A stretch of DNA of 17,567 nucleotides, taken from assembly GCA_002453275.1 (NCBI GenBank), contig DKGN01000059.1:1-17567 (forward strand), given 5' to 3'. Shown in pieces: positions 1-7,319 of this stretch. The notes under the pieces are model-generated. The model worked only from the letters and a program-made list of their open reading frames with translations, did not search any database and was not told the DNA's origin. How positions within the stretch are numbered: position 1 is the stretch's first letter; the number at the start of each line of letters is the position of its first letter. This DNA is from Caryophanales bacterium UBA6769 (GTDB lineage Bacteria > Bacillota > Bacilli > Bacillales > UBA6769). The translations under genes were made by a program, and so were the position numbers.

Positions 1-1
1 A

Positions 2-256
2 AAGAGCGAAAATCTAACAATCGGTACGACCGGCATAACTGCAACAGGATCTGATTTTCGTACCTTACGGGTAGATGAAAATAGTCAAGCGAACAATCCA
101 TTAGAAGTATTTCAACTGGCAGCTAACAATATCACACTTGATAACGCAAAAATTAACACACATCTTTTAAAGGCAGAGTCTATCGGCATCCCAGGTCTTA
201 AGGTAAAACTAATTTTAAAAGATGTTCATGGAAATATAATCAGCGGAAATTTTTAA
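2..256 (+). CDS. DUF6230-type exported protein, 3' end only (5' part outside window)
   Basis: An open frame runs from the window edge to a TAA at 254-256 and encodes about 84 residues. It matches the C-terminal half of the two complete cluster A paralogues: the stretch ITLDNAKINTHLLKAESIGI followed by PGLKVKLILKD and an ending in SGNF lines up with LDLTNAKLNTHFLQAGSIGI...PGLKVKLIHNK (gene at 761) and IPGLKVQFILKD...SGDF (gene at 4580). The alternating hydrophobic pattern suggests beta strands, and no cysteine is present. By comparison with the paralogues, roughly 120 N-terminal residues, including the export signal, lie upstream of the window. A strong terminator follows 16 bp after the stop, so this gene ends its own transcript. 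The function of the family is unknown. Confidence 0.85.
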   Translation, partial: KSENLTIGTTGITATGSDFRTLRVDENSQANNPLEVFQLAANNITLDNAKINTHLLKAESIGIPGLKVKLILKDVHGNIISGNF

Positions 257-272
257 TAAAAAAATATTACAT

Positions 273-314
273 AAAGAATCGAAAAGATTATTAATCTTTT
301 CGATTCTTTTTTTT
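273..314 (+). terminator. Intrinsic terminator of the partial DUF6230 gene
   Basis: A perfect 18-bp inverted repeat (AAAGAATCGAAAAGATTA at 273-290 and its complement at 292-309) has almost no loop. It runs straight into a T8 tract at 307-314. This separates the partial gene from the DUF6230 gene at 761. Confidence 0.93.
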
Positions 315-760
315 GGACGTTAGGAAAGTTGACAAACCCACCCCCGAGGTTTCTATGTCTGCATAAAAGAACACTCCCCTAAAAATGTAGTAGTTTCATT
401 TCTTCCAATCAAATAATTTTTACAATTAAGCGATGTGAATTAAATATTATAAGTTTTCATGGAAATTTTTAGTCTTTTTTACCCTGAACCGATATGAGCT
501 TAATTGCATTAGAACCTAAAATTATCGGGGGTGGTTATGTTCGCTATAAGGAATTTAGTCCTAGCAAGAAATGTTCTGTTGATAGGTAATAATTCTTAAA
601 ATCACGATACTAAAGCGTATTTTAGCGAAAATCAACCGAATCTTTTAGGGATAGCACATGTTCGTTATAACATGTAACATGGATTCAAAATAGTCAGTCA
701 CTTCAGAGATAAGGTATTTATTTTGGGGGAAATAGAAAATTTCACAAGGAGGTCTTTATT
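315..760 (+). promoter_or_regulatory. 446-bp gene-free upstream region of the DUF6230 gene at 761
   Basis: No coding frame is convincing here. The stretch holds a TTGACA at 329-334 without a good -10 partner, and three ATGTTC hexamers at 537, 571 and 658. Two of these belong to a 13-base near-direct repeat (ATGTTCGCTATAA at 537-549 and ATGTTCGTTATAA at 658-670). It also holds a palindrome at 656-675, the left arm of a long-range inverted repeat at 721-738, and the AAGGAGGT ribosome site at 746-753. The unusual length for a Bacillus intergenic region and the repeated motif suggest a regulated promoter, but no -35/-10 pair could be assigned. Confidence 0.4.
656..675. promoter_or_regulatory. Palindromic candidate operator
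   Basis: ACATGTT-CGTTAT-AACATGT is a perfect 7-bp inverted repeat with a 6-base centre. It is about 85 bp upstream of the ATG at 761, in a place suited to a dimeric regulator. A related half site lies at 537-549. No binding protein can be assigned. Confidence 0.35.
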
Positions 761-1404
761 ATGATAAACGCTCTAAATGTTGATAAGAAGCGGCTTGGTA
801 TCATTGGTGGTATCGGGGGAACGGGTCTTCTCGCTCTTGTCCTCACGTTGTTTCTGACAGGTTCTGTCTTTGCTGCTTTTCCAATCTCAGGTGTAGGGGG
901 ATTCATCGTAGCAGCTGACAGTATCAAAGGAACAGACTTTAAATTATATCCACAACTTGGACCAACGGAAAATAAGAACCCTTGGGGAAATGCAGCTGTT
1001 GACCTTGGAACAGCCACAATTGATGGATTAGTACTCTCCAAAAATATAGACCTTGGTGGAGCACTTGCAGCTTATGACATTGAATCCGTTGAAGTTGCAG
1101 TTACTGCGAATGGCAGTGTCCAAGGTGATAACTTGAAATTAAGAGTAACGGGTATCGATGCGGGTAATGCTCAGTTTTCAAACTTAAAAGTTCAAGAGTA
1201 TCACACAGATAATCCGTTAAATGTTATAGATTTACAAGCGCCAACACTAGACCTTACGAACGCAAAGCTGAACACACACTTTTTACAAGCTGGAAGCATT
1301 GGTATTCCAGGTCTGAAAGTTAAGCTTATTCACAATAAAACAGATGGAACGAAAATCGGCGATTTCTAATCCGAAATAGAGGTAACTTTCTATTTCCCCC
1401 AAAA
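721..1404. repeat. 18-bp perfect inverted repeat bracketing the DUF6230 gene
   Basis: The left arm TTTTGGGGGAAATAGAAA (721-738) and the right arm TTTCTATTTCCCCCAAAA (1387-1404) are exact reverse complements. Pairing continues outward for about six more bases with G-T mismatches. The arms enclose the ribosome binding site and the whole coding region of the gene at 761 and nothing else. The right arm also forms a short local hairpin with GAAATAGA at 1373-1380. No target duplication or transposase is seen. It could be an invertible cassette boundary, a relic of mobile-element ends, paired binding sites, or 5'-3' UTR pairing in the mRNA. Confidence 0.75.
761..1369 (+). CDS. DUF6230-type exported protein (cluster A, copy 2)
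   Basis: This encodes 202 residues from an ATG placed 7 bases after AAGGAGGT. The N-terminus has a basic patch (KKR at 9-11), a hydrophobic segment at about 12-38, and a plausible signal peptidase site after SVFA at 35-38. It is therefore exported, either released or kept by an uncleaved signal anchor. The mature part opens with FPISGVGGF, followed by alternating hydrophobic stretches such as GTATIDGLVLSKNIDLGG and a C-terminal IPGLKVKLI, consistent with an all-beta fold. It has no cysteines. I recognise this as the DUF6230 family known from actinobacteria, where it sits beside DUF6114; the biochemical role is unknown. It is closely similar to the gene at 4580 and to the partial gene at the left edge. 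A 273-bp gap separates it from the next gene, so it may be transcribed alone. Confidence 0.85.
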   Translation: MINALNVDKKRLGIIGGIGGTGLLALVLTLFLTGSVFAAFPISGVGGFIVAADSIKGTDFKLYPQLGPTENKNPWGNAAVDLGTATIDGLVLSKNIDLGGALAAYDIESVEVAVTANGSVQGDNLKLRVTGIDAGNAQFSNLKVQEYHTDNPLNVIDLQAPTLDLTNAKLNTHFLQAGSIGIPGLKVKLIHNKTDGTKIGDF

Positions 1405-1642
1405 TGAATGGGCAATTTAGCTTCTTACCTTATAGTACGTGTTTATAAAGAAAGACAAAAGGTAATCCACGTTCCTTAGCCAATATTGAAAAGTCACCAT
1501 TACGTTACTTTATCGTTGAGGAAAGCCTAGTTTTGAATATAAGATTGTGCACAAATGTGGTGATATTGGCGTTTGCCCTGTTTCGGCAACCACTATTCTC
1601 AGGCGTTTTAAACAGCTTCTTAAATAGAAAGAAGGGTGTAAA

Positions 1643-2815
1643 ATGACTAAATTAAAGCATGTGTTCGAAATGACAACAGTGGTAATTATTGGCTTAGTAA
1701 CTGGCGCTTTTCTTGGAGGATTTCCATTAACGTTAGGTTTAACTGGAGCAATTTTGGGCGGAATTTCGGGCGCAATCATTTTATTTTTGTTAAGTTTATT
1801 TTTCAAATTCCGAAAATTGGCTCGGGCAAATACGATAGTAAAATATGCAAGCATCGGTATCTTGCCGGGGATGTTAATCGGAGGAAGTAAAATACTAGGT
1901 TTGGGCGCAACAGGTGCGCTTATATTAGGTGCCATTAGTAGTGTCATTTATGCAACGGTCATTTATAAACTCCTCAATCGTCATGAAAAATCGGAGCGAT
2001 ATGTCAGCTTTAAAGGGCATTATATCGTTCTTTTCCTTCTCGGGTCGATAAGTGTATTTATCACAATTCTAATTCTCGATTTCTTAGGGAACATTCTTGA
2101 TTTCGAGGCACTTATTCTAAAGCTTCCTTATATACTTACAATGTCACTCGTCGGTTTCTTAGCGTTATGTGTATATTTACTTAGTTTAATAGGAAAGAAA
2201 AGAAAACTAAAAACGTGGTTTGACGCGTTTAAAGCAAATCATTTATTTTTAGCAAGCTTGGGTGGGACTCTTATATTAATCCTTACTATCACGCTCTTCA
2301 CCCGCCAAGGTTACATTCCACTTAACACAATAATATTCATAGCGGCAGGTATCGTCATCCCATATGCAATTGGATTAATTTTGCCACTTTCTTTAGGGTA
2401 TTTACTTGCACGTAATACGAATCGACCTGTTATGGGCGCAGTGTTTTCTATAATAGGCAGTATTTTTGTTATGGTCATTGGGATTAGTGTTGCACCGATG
2501 TTATTGCTTCCTGGTAGTGGACTCATGTGGGCTGGACTTATTACTGGACTATTCATGCTTATGTTTGCATTAAGTGTTCTAGTCAAGCCTGAAAGTCATT
2601 TCTTTGCAGGCTGTGCGATTATCGTAATGTCCATACTTTCATTTCTCGGTGCAGCTGGGGGACTAATTATCGGTGGTCTTCTAGGACTCGTTGGCGGGGT
2701 TTTAATTGCGTCATGGGCTGGATTAGAGACAACAGTCGACCATGACCCTAATACCGGACAATCAAAAGGGTCAACCGATATATCAATTACCCCATCCGAT
2801 ACAGTGAGTAGTTGA
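1643..2815 (+). CDS. Polytopic membrane protein with DUF6114-like C-terminal domain
   Basis: This encodes 390 residues, with an ATG preceded by AAAGAAGGGTG. About 11-12 hydrophobic helices span residues 11-360, separated by basic loops (for example KKRKLK at 185-190). Residues about 259-362 resemble the stand-alone DUF6114 protein at 14366: N-RPVMGA against SRPFWGA, then a LSFLGAAGGLIIGGLLGLVGG block against LSIMGALGGFLVGTIVGIVGG, and a W-x2-xET ending. The N-terminal ~250 residues are Gly-rich helices (LGLTGAILGG at 31-40) that I cannot place in a family. The tail after residue 362 is polar and probably extramembrane. The gene is followed after 24 bp by the secreted coiled-coil gene, a likely co-transcribed pair. 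A scaffold, anchor or channel role for the exported partners is possible but unproven. Confidence 0.8.
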   Translation: MTKLKHVFEMTTVVIIGLVTGAFLGGFPLTLGLTGAILGGISGAIILFLLSLFFKFRKLARANTIVKYASIGILPGMLIGGSKILGLGATGALILGAISSVIYATVIYKLLNRHEKSERYVSFKGHYIVLFLLGSISVFITILILDFLGNILDFEALILKLPYILTMSLVGFLALCVYLLSLIGKKRKLKTWFDAFKANHLFLASLGGTLILILTITLFTRQGYIPLNTIIFIAAGIVIPYAIGLILPLSLGYLLARNTNRPVMGAVFSIIGSIFVMVIGISVAPMLLLPGSGLMWAGLITGLFMLMFALSVLVKPESHFFAGCAIIVMSILSFLGAAGGLIIGGLLGLVGGVLIASWAGLETTVDHDPNTGQSKGSTDISITPSDTVSS

Positions 2816-2839
2816 TTGAACAGAGAGGAGGGAATCAAC

Positions 2840-4537
2840 TTGACATTTTTGAAAAAGCTACAAACATTCGTGCTCGTGAACGCAATAATTTTAACAATCT
2901 GTTTTCCACCAGTAACACAGAAAGCTCAGGCAGATGACGCTGAAATTGCGTTTGTTGCTGATGTTGAATATATTGTTGGCGTTTTTAACATTGCGAATTT
3001 ACTTACAGGTCAATTTGACTTTAGAAATGGTTGGCTCGAAAATATGACTCTACGTAGAGTCATTACGACGGACCACGGGCTGATGACGATGACGATAAAA
3101 TCAAGTCAGCAATGGGCACGTGTGGATTTTAGTAAAATAGCGGTGAGAGGATATAATTTGCAGCCACCGACATGGAGTCATCTTGAGCTATTGGCACCGT
3201 GGAAATGTCCAGGATATTCAATTGGTCGAATTTGCGCGTATGACCTTTGGATAAAAGGTGAAAATTTAGAGACGGCAAACATGGTGATTCCAGATCTAGT
3301 TGTCGAAACGAGCTTCGACCCAAATGAGGCCAATAAAGTGCTTGAAATGCAAAGGCAAATTGAAAGTGCCGATATAAATGAACAGCGTGAGCAGCTTATA
3401 CTTTATGAGGATCACATGAACGACGGCAAGCTCTCGCAACAAGCGGAAGCATACGAACAGTTAAAAGAAGACATTCCAACATTAGAAGCAGACGTTGATA
3501 AGCTTCAGCAACTACTTCAAGAAGCTGATGAACAGAGCCAATATATTGACCAAGAAACAGCAAGCATCGAAGAACTATTTGCAAAAGTGGAAGAATTAAC
3601 AGAAACTCCAGAATGGCACGAACAATTAATTCAAGCGAAGCAACAACAATCAGAAATCACGACACAACTGGACGGTCTTACGATTACATTAGATCAAGCA
3701 GAAGAACTTTTTAAAAATATCGAGAATAAGCTGATCGGTTACAAAGAACTTATCGTCCTTCGCTCCGAATATTTAGAAGAGCTTGAACTTGGTGAATGGT
3801 CACAAACATATCAAGAATTAAAAGAAATTAAGAAAAAACTTAACGAAATTGTTGAGAAATTAGACAACAATAGTGAAGATATCGAAAGGCTAAATAGAGA
3901 AAAACAACGCCTTAAAGAAAGAATTGAATCCATCACAGAAAAGTTAAACGAATTAATCGGTGAACAACCGGATGAAGAAATGACTGGAGAGGACGAAGAT
4001 GCTAATTCTTCAATTGAAGAGACTGATGAGGACTCGCTTTTTCAAACAGAGTCCGCCCAAATTTTAAACGAACTTATGAAACTTGATGAAAATCTCTCTC
4101 GATTTAATGAAGATGTTATCGCTCCAATTCAACAGTTAATCGATGATGAGCAATGGGCTGAACTGGAGGATAAATTAACGGAATTAAATAACGAAGAAAA
4201 CGAAGGAACCACTCCAATTGAAGCATTCAAAAAACAATTAACATTATTTAAGAAATATAAAAATCAATTGCAAGCAAAGACAGATAAATTAAATGACTTA
4301 AAAATGAAATATAAAGGCAGTGTTGAGCAAGTTAATTTCCTGACATTAGAAAAATATATAAATGAAAGTGAAAGTAAAATCGAATCAATTAAAACAACAA
4401 TCGAAGAGATTTATGTAGAGTTGACTCTCCTGACTGAGCGCTCAAAGATGGAAGAATCTAATGTACTGTTTGTCCAGAAAATTATTGCTGTTTTAGAAGA
4501 GTCTTATGACCCTACATTAGATGAATCAACTGACTAA
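2840..4537 (+). CDS. Secreted protein with small N-terminal head and long coiled coil (cluster A)
   Basis: The chosen start is the TTG at 2840, seven bases after AGAGGAGGG (2824-2832). An upstream in-frame TTG at 2816 precedes that site and is unlikely. The product has 565 residues. Residues 1-31 form a signal peptide (KK at 5-6, hydrophobic 10-22, cleavage after KAQA). Residues 32 to about 158 form a beta-rich head with two cysteines in C-x4-I-G-x-I-C (C123, C132), matching the head of the protein at 14916 (C119, C128) and, more weakly, DUF6230. From about 160 to the end it is a Glu/Gln/Lys-rich heptad-patterned coiled coil, interrupted by an acidic segment near 380-405. There is no C-terminal membrane helix or LPXTG. 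It is probably exported and extended, perhaps held at the surface through its head. No known family was recognised. Confidence 0.8.
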   Translation: MTFLKKLQTFVLVNAIILTICFPPVTQKAQADDAEIAFVADVEYIVGVFNIANLLTGQFDFRNGWLENMTLRRVITTDHGLMTMTIKSSQQWARVDFSKIAVRGYNLQPPTWSHLELLAPWKCPGYSIGRICAYDLWIKGENLETANMVIPDLVVETSFDPNEANKVLEMQRQIESADINEQREQLILYEDHMNDGKLSQQAEAYEQLKEDIPTLEADVDKLQQLLQEADEQSQYIDQETASIEELFAKVEELTETPEWHEQLIQAKQQQSEITTQLDGLTITLDQAEELFKNIENKLIGYKELIVLRSEYLEELELGEWSQTYQELKEIKKKLNEIVEKLDNNSEDIERLNREKQRLKERIESITEKLNELIGEQPDEEMTGEDEDANSSIEETDEDSLFQTESAQILNELMKLDENLSRFNEDVIAPIQQLIDDEQWAELEDKLTELNNEENEGTTPIEAFKKQLTLFKKYKNQLQAKTDKLNDLKMKYKGSVEQVNFLTLEKYINESESKIESIKTTIEEIYVELTLLTERSKMEESNVLFVQKIIAVLEESYDPTLDESTD

Positions 4538-4579
4538 AGCTCATCACGCTCGCGATCAGGCGATAGGAGGGGTTTACTG

Positions 4580-5194
4580 ATGGTCAACGCTTTAAACATT
4601 AATAAAAAGCGATTGAAGTTTATGATTGCGGCAAGTAGCCTTGGTTTAATCGGATTAACGACGATATTATTTTTGACAGGCAATGCATTTGCTGCATTCC
4701 CAATTACAGGGGTTGGTGGCTTTAAGATTGAGGCGGAACAAATTGATGGTAGAAACTTCTCCTTACGTGCGAAAACCGGTGAAACAGAGTTAAAGGGGAA
4801 CTGGGGACAGGCTGCAGTTGAACTCGGGTCTGCGACTATAACAGGCCTTCAATTATCAAAAAATATTCATTTAGGCGGTGCACTTGAAGAATATGGAGTT
4901 CATACTTTAGATATCATGATCAGTTCAAATGCAGCCGCCACAGGAAACAACTTAACGTTAGGAGTAACTAGTCTTACTGCAAAAAAGTCTAAATTCGGTA
5001 CGTTAAAAGCCTCTGAAAATAAAAGGGCAAGTCATCCTATTGATGCTTTTAGCTTAACAGCCAATTCGTTAATATTAGATAACACAATCATAAACACTCA
5101 CCTTTTAACAGCGGGCGACATTACGATACCCGGATTAAAGGTTCAATTTATATTAAAAGACCATGATGGCAATATAGTTAGTGGAGACTTTTGA
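4580..5194 (+). CDS. DUF6230-type exported protein (cluster A, copy 3)
   Basis: This encodes 204 residues from an ATG preceded by TAGGAGGGG, 42 bp after the coiled-coil gene and probably in the same operon. It is a close paralogue of the gene at 761, with the same N-terminal pattern (M-x-NALN-x2-KKRL), the same LFLTG-x2-FAAFPI-x-GVGGF export and start-of-mature region, a matching GSATITGLQLSKNIHLGGAL strand repeat, and the C-terminal IPGLKVQFILKD. The signal or anchor covers about 12-38, with likely cleavage after NAFA. It contains no cysteines. It is the last gene of cluster A. The following 179 bp up to the convergent regulator gene contain no strong terminator, only weak GC pairing around 5340-5370. 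Family DUF6230; function unknown. Confidence 0.87.
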   Translation: MVNALNINKKRLKFMIAASSLGLIGLTTILFLTGNAFAAFPITGVGGFKIEAEQIDGRNFSLRAKTGETELKGNWGQAAVELGSATITGLQLSKNIHLGGALEEYGVHTLDIMISSNAAATGNNLTLGVTSLTAKKSKFGTLKASENKRASHPIDAFSLTANSLILDNTIINTHLLTAGDITIPGLKVQFILKDHDGNIVSGDF

Positions 5195-5373
5195 TCAAAA
5201 TACACCAAATCATTGTACAACTAGCCTTTTAAAAGCACTTAATGACCTTCAATTGAATATAGAACAACTGACTGTCACGGATATTAACCTATTTAACTTA
5301 ACACTAATATTAGGGTGAATAGTCAGCAATGGCTCAAAACCGGGTCAATGTATGTTTGGTTCGGTTCCCGTAA

Positions 5374-6891
5374 TTAGATAATGCCTTCACGAATCGCTTT
5401 CACAATCGCTTCCGTTCGATTTCTTGCTTCCATCTTTTGCATGATCGTTGAGATATAGTCTCGAACAGTGTACTCACTAAGGTGCAAGCTTTGTGCAGCT
5501 TCGTTCGTTGATTTTCCTTCTGAAATTAACTGCAACACTTCAATTTCACGAGGAGATAAACGAATAGAACCAATGGCTTGCGTGTTTAGTGGATAACCAG
5601 GACCATATTTTACTAAAACTTCGCCAGCACTATGTCCGAATTTCATTAAGGCGAGAAACGTTTCTCGTGACAGTTTAAAGCTTTTTCCAGGTCCTTGGTC
5701 AACGATCGCCGCCCCAATCAATTTACTTTCTGATGGTGCATAAATGGGCACGAGAACGATGGATTCAAGATTGAATTGTTCAACATATTGCTCAGGTAAG
5801 CCTATCGCTGCTTCGGCAATATAGATAGGTTGTACATTTTTTGCATGTTCACCTAAGTGCTCTAATTTCTTTATATAGTTCTTAATATAAGGCAAATCGT
5901 CAATGCTTTCGTTTATGCTTTTGATGGCTTCAATGTTCATCGAGTGGGCAAATAGCCCAATCCCACTTTGATTCGCGTCTGAATAAGCGAATAATGCACA
6001 TCGTTCAAAAGGCAAATAATTTACAAATCCAGAGGCGATATTTTTTAACGTTTCGCTGTATGTTTTTGACCGCATAATCCGTTCATTGAACAAAAGGACT
6101 GCATCCATCCATTGCCGCTTCCGCCTTGTCGTCCTTAACGCATCCTTTCCATCTAAAAAAGTTTGCATGGAAAACATAATAAACGGAACAACCTCGGACT
6201 CAGGTTCTGACGAACAAAATAGTAATAAGTGATCTTCCAAAGGGATAGGAAAAACTTTATTTTCATTAGGTTCAGAAGGTATGAATTCTAATAAATATTC
6301 AGATAACTTAAACAAAGATTCAGACTCAAAGCCAATGATCCCAGCTACTTTATGATACGTCTGCAAATAGACTTTCTGAACTTGAAATCCTCCCTCTGTT
6401 TTGCTCAGCTTCGCAACCCAATGAATCGGAAGCTGGCGTGAACGTACGAGTTGCTCAAGGAAGGTGTCAAGGTAAGGCTCTTGTTTCAACGTATCCGAGA
6501 AAATCTCCTCATTAATTTTTGAAAATAAATATTGTACGGCTTGATGTCCATCATAAGCGTTATCATTCTCCTCTTGAATCATTTCATGAACACCGTTTTC
6601 TAATAGCGTAATAAAAAAGACTAATCTATTCGGCTCAATTGATCTAACACTCGCTCGTTTATTTTCGCTCATTTTTTGGAAAATGTTTTCGATACTTAAT
6701 TGGCTTGAGAACAAACACCCCGATAACAAGGTGATAACTACTTCAAAATCACCCGCTGATTTATTTTGTTTTTCCTGTAACTCGAACAGCCTAGATTCCC
6801 ATTTTTCTAAAATTGGTTGTTGGTACTCTCGAACGATGTCAACACCCTGTTGTAAAATGCTATTTAACTGTTGACTTAACGTGATTTGCAT
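5374..6891 (-). CDS. LuxR-type transcriptional regulator with GAF-like domain
   Basis: This encodes 505 residues from an ATG preceded on the minus strand by AAGGGAGGTAG. Residues about 445-505 form a clear LuxR/NarL C-terminal helix-turn-helix: LSPREIEVLQLISEGKSTNE, then recognition-helix residues LSEYTVRDYISTIMQKM and an ARNRTEAI ending. Residues about 265-430 look like a GAF-type sensory domain (NYLPFERCALFAYSD, then LVPIYAPSESKLIGAAIVDQ). Residues 1-250 are mostly helical and not recognised. There is no receiver phosphorylation site pattern, no P-loop of the MalT type and no membrane segment, so it is probably a cytosolic one-component regulator sensing a ligand. It is transcribed divergently from the ABC1 kinase gene across a 428-bp spacer, which suggests control of the 7320-12622 genes and perhaps itself. 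It converges on cluster A. Confidence 0.88.
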   Translation of the reverse strand: MQITLSQQLNSILQQGVDIVREYQQPILEKWESRLFELQEKQNKSAGDFEVVITLLSGCLFSSQLSIENIFQKMSENKRASVRSIEPNRLVFFITLLENGVHEMIQEENDNAYDGHQAVQYLFSKINEEIFSDTLKQEPYLDTFLEQLVRSRQLPIHWVAKLSKTEGGFQVQKVYLQTYHKVAGIIGFESESLFKLSEYLLEFIPSEPNENKVFPIPLEDHLLLFCSSEPESEVVPFIMFSMQTFLDGKDALRTTRRKRQWMDAVLLFNERIMRSKTYSETLKNIASGFVNYLPFERCALFAYSDANQSGIGLFAHSMNIEAIKSINESIDDLPYIKNYIKKLEHLGEHAKNVQPIYIAEAAIGLPEQYVEQFNLESIVLVPIYAPSESKLIGAAIVDQGPGKSFKLSRETFLALMKFGHSAGEVLVKYGPGYPLNTQAIGSIRLSPREIEVLQLISEGKSTNEAAQSLHLSEYTVRDYISTIMQKMEARNRTEAIVKAIREGII

Positions 6892-6989
6892 ACAAACTAC
6901 CTCCCTTATGGTAATCTAGCGATTAACGACAGGCTGCATGGTTAGAAAAAATGATTGCCCCCTTGATTAATTAAACCCCTTGTAAGAAT

Positions 6990-6995
6990 ATTATA
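6990..6995 (-). promoter_or_regulatory. Candidate -10 box of the LuxR regulator gene
   Basis: The minus strand reads TATAAT inside GTTATAATATTC, about 100 bases upstream of the ATG. No good TTGACA lies 16-18 bases further upstream, so the promoter would be weak or activator-dependent. Confidence 0.4.
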
Positions 6996-7131
6996 ACATT
7001 TTAGAAAAATATGCTACATATATAGGGTTAAAAAACTAAACTTTCCTACATTCAACGGAATTGATGAACCTTGTTTCTTCTTTTATGATTAGAAGGGAAT
7101 CATACTTTCATCGGCATTCTTTTCTGAACAT

Positions 7132-7147
7132 GTGAGGAAATCCTCAC
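7132..7147. promoter_or_regulatory. Palindrome GTGAGGA-AA-TCCTCAC, candidate operator
   Basis: A perfect 7-bp inverted repeat with a 2-base centre lies in the divergent spacer, about 170 bp upstream of the kinase start and 240 bp upstream of the regulator start. A dimeric LuxR-type protein could bind such a site. It directly follows AACATG, so AACATGT also occurs here as in the palindrome at 656-675. Confidence 0.35.
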
Positions 7148-7319
7148 GATAGAAATGAAAATGGTCATCACATTCCCGAGAGCCCCTTGTCTGAGCGGGT
7201 ACAGCCTTTGATGCATCGATGGAATGGTCACGCTTTCATCCGTAATCTACAGAACGCCGTATTGGCGGCAGTAAATTTTCGAAATATCGTCTTGTTTGAC
7301 GAGTGAGGAGGGATAGTCC

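Larger units (their letters stand above)
6892..7319. promoter_or_regulatory. 428-bp divergent spacer between LuxR regulator and ABC1 kinase genes
   Basis: No gene is visible. On the minus strand it contains a good -10 box at 6990-6995 for the regulator. In the middle it holds a palindrome at 7132-7147. At the right end is the AGGAGGGAT ribosome site at 7306-7313 for the kinase gene. A long AT-rich stretch lies at about 6975-7045. No convincing plus-strand -35/-10 pair was found, as expected if the kinase operon needs an activator. Confidence 0.5.

Noticed and set aside
273..314. The strong inverted repeat as a mobile-element end.
   Set aside because: The near loop-free 18-bp stem followed by T8 directly after a stop codon is a standard terminator.
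1373..1400. Hairpin GAAATAGA/TCTATTTC after the gene at 761 as a terminator.
   Set aside because: It is followed by CCCCC and not a T tract. It is better treated as the right arm of the long inverted repeat.
1535..1627. A 35-codon open stretch just before the gene at 1643, reading GKPSFEYKIVHKCG... and ending RRFKQLLK, with a helix-turn-helix look.
   Set aside because: It has no start codon with a ribosome site and no recognisable family. It may be a decayed gene fragment, but the length is too short to claim it.
1510..1947. 145-codon minus-strand open frame opposite the start of the 390-aa membrane protein.
   Set aside because: It overlaps a well-supported gene, its composition is that of an antisense shadow, and no ribosome site was seen.
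5195..5373. Search for a two-way terminator between the convergent cluster A and LuxR genes.
   Set aside because: Only weak 4-5-bp pairings (around 5340-5370) were found, with no clear T tract.
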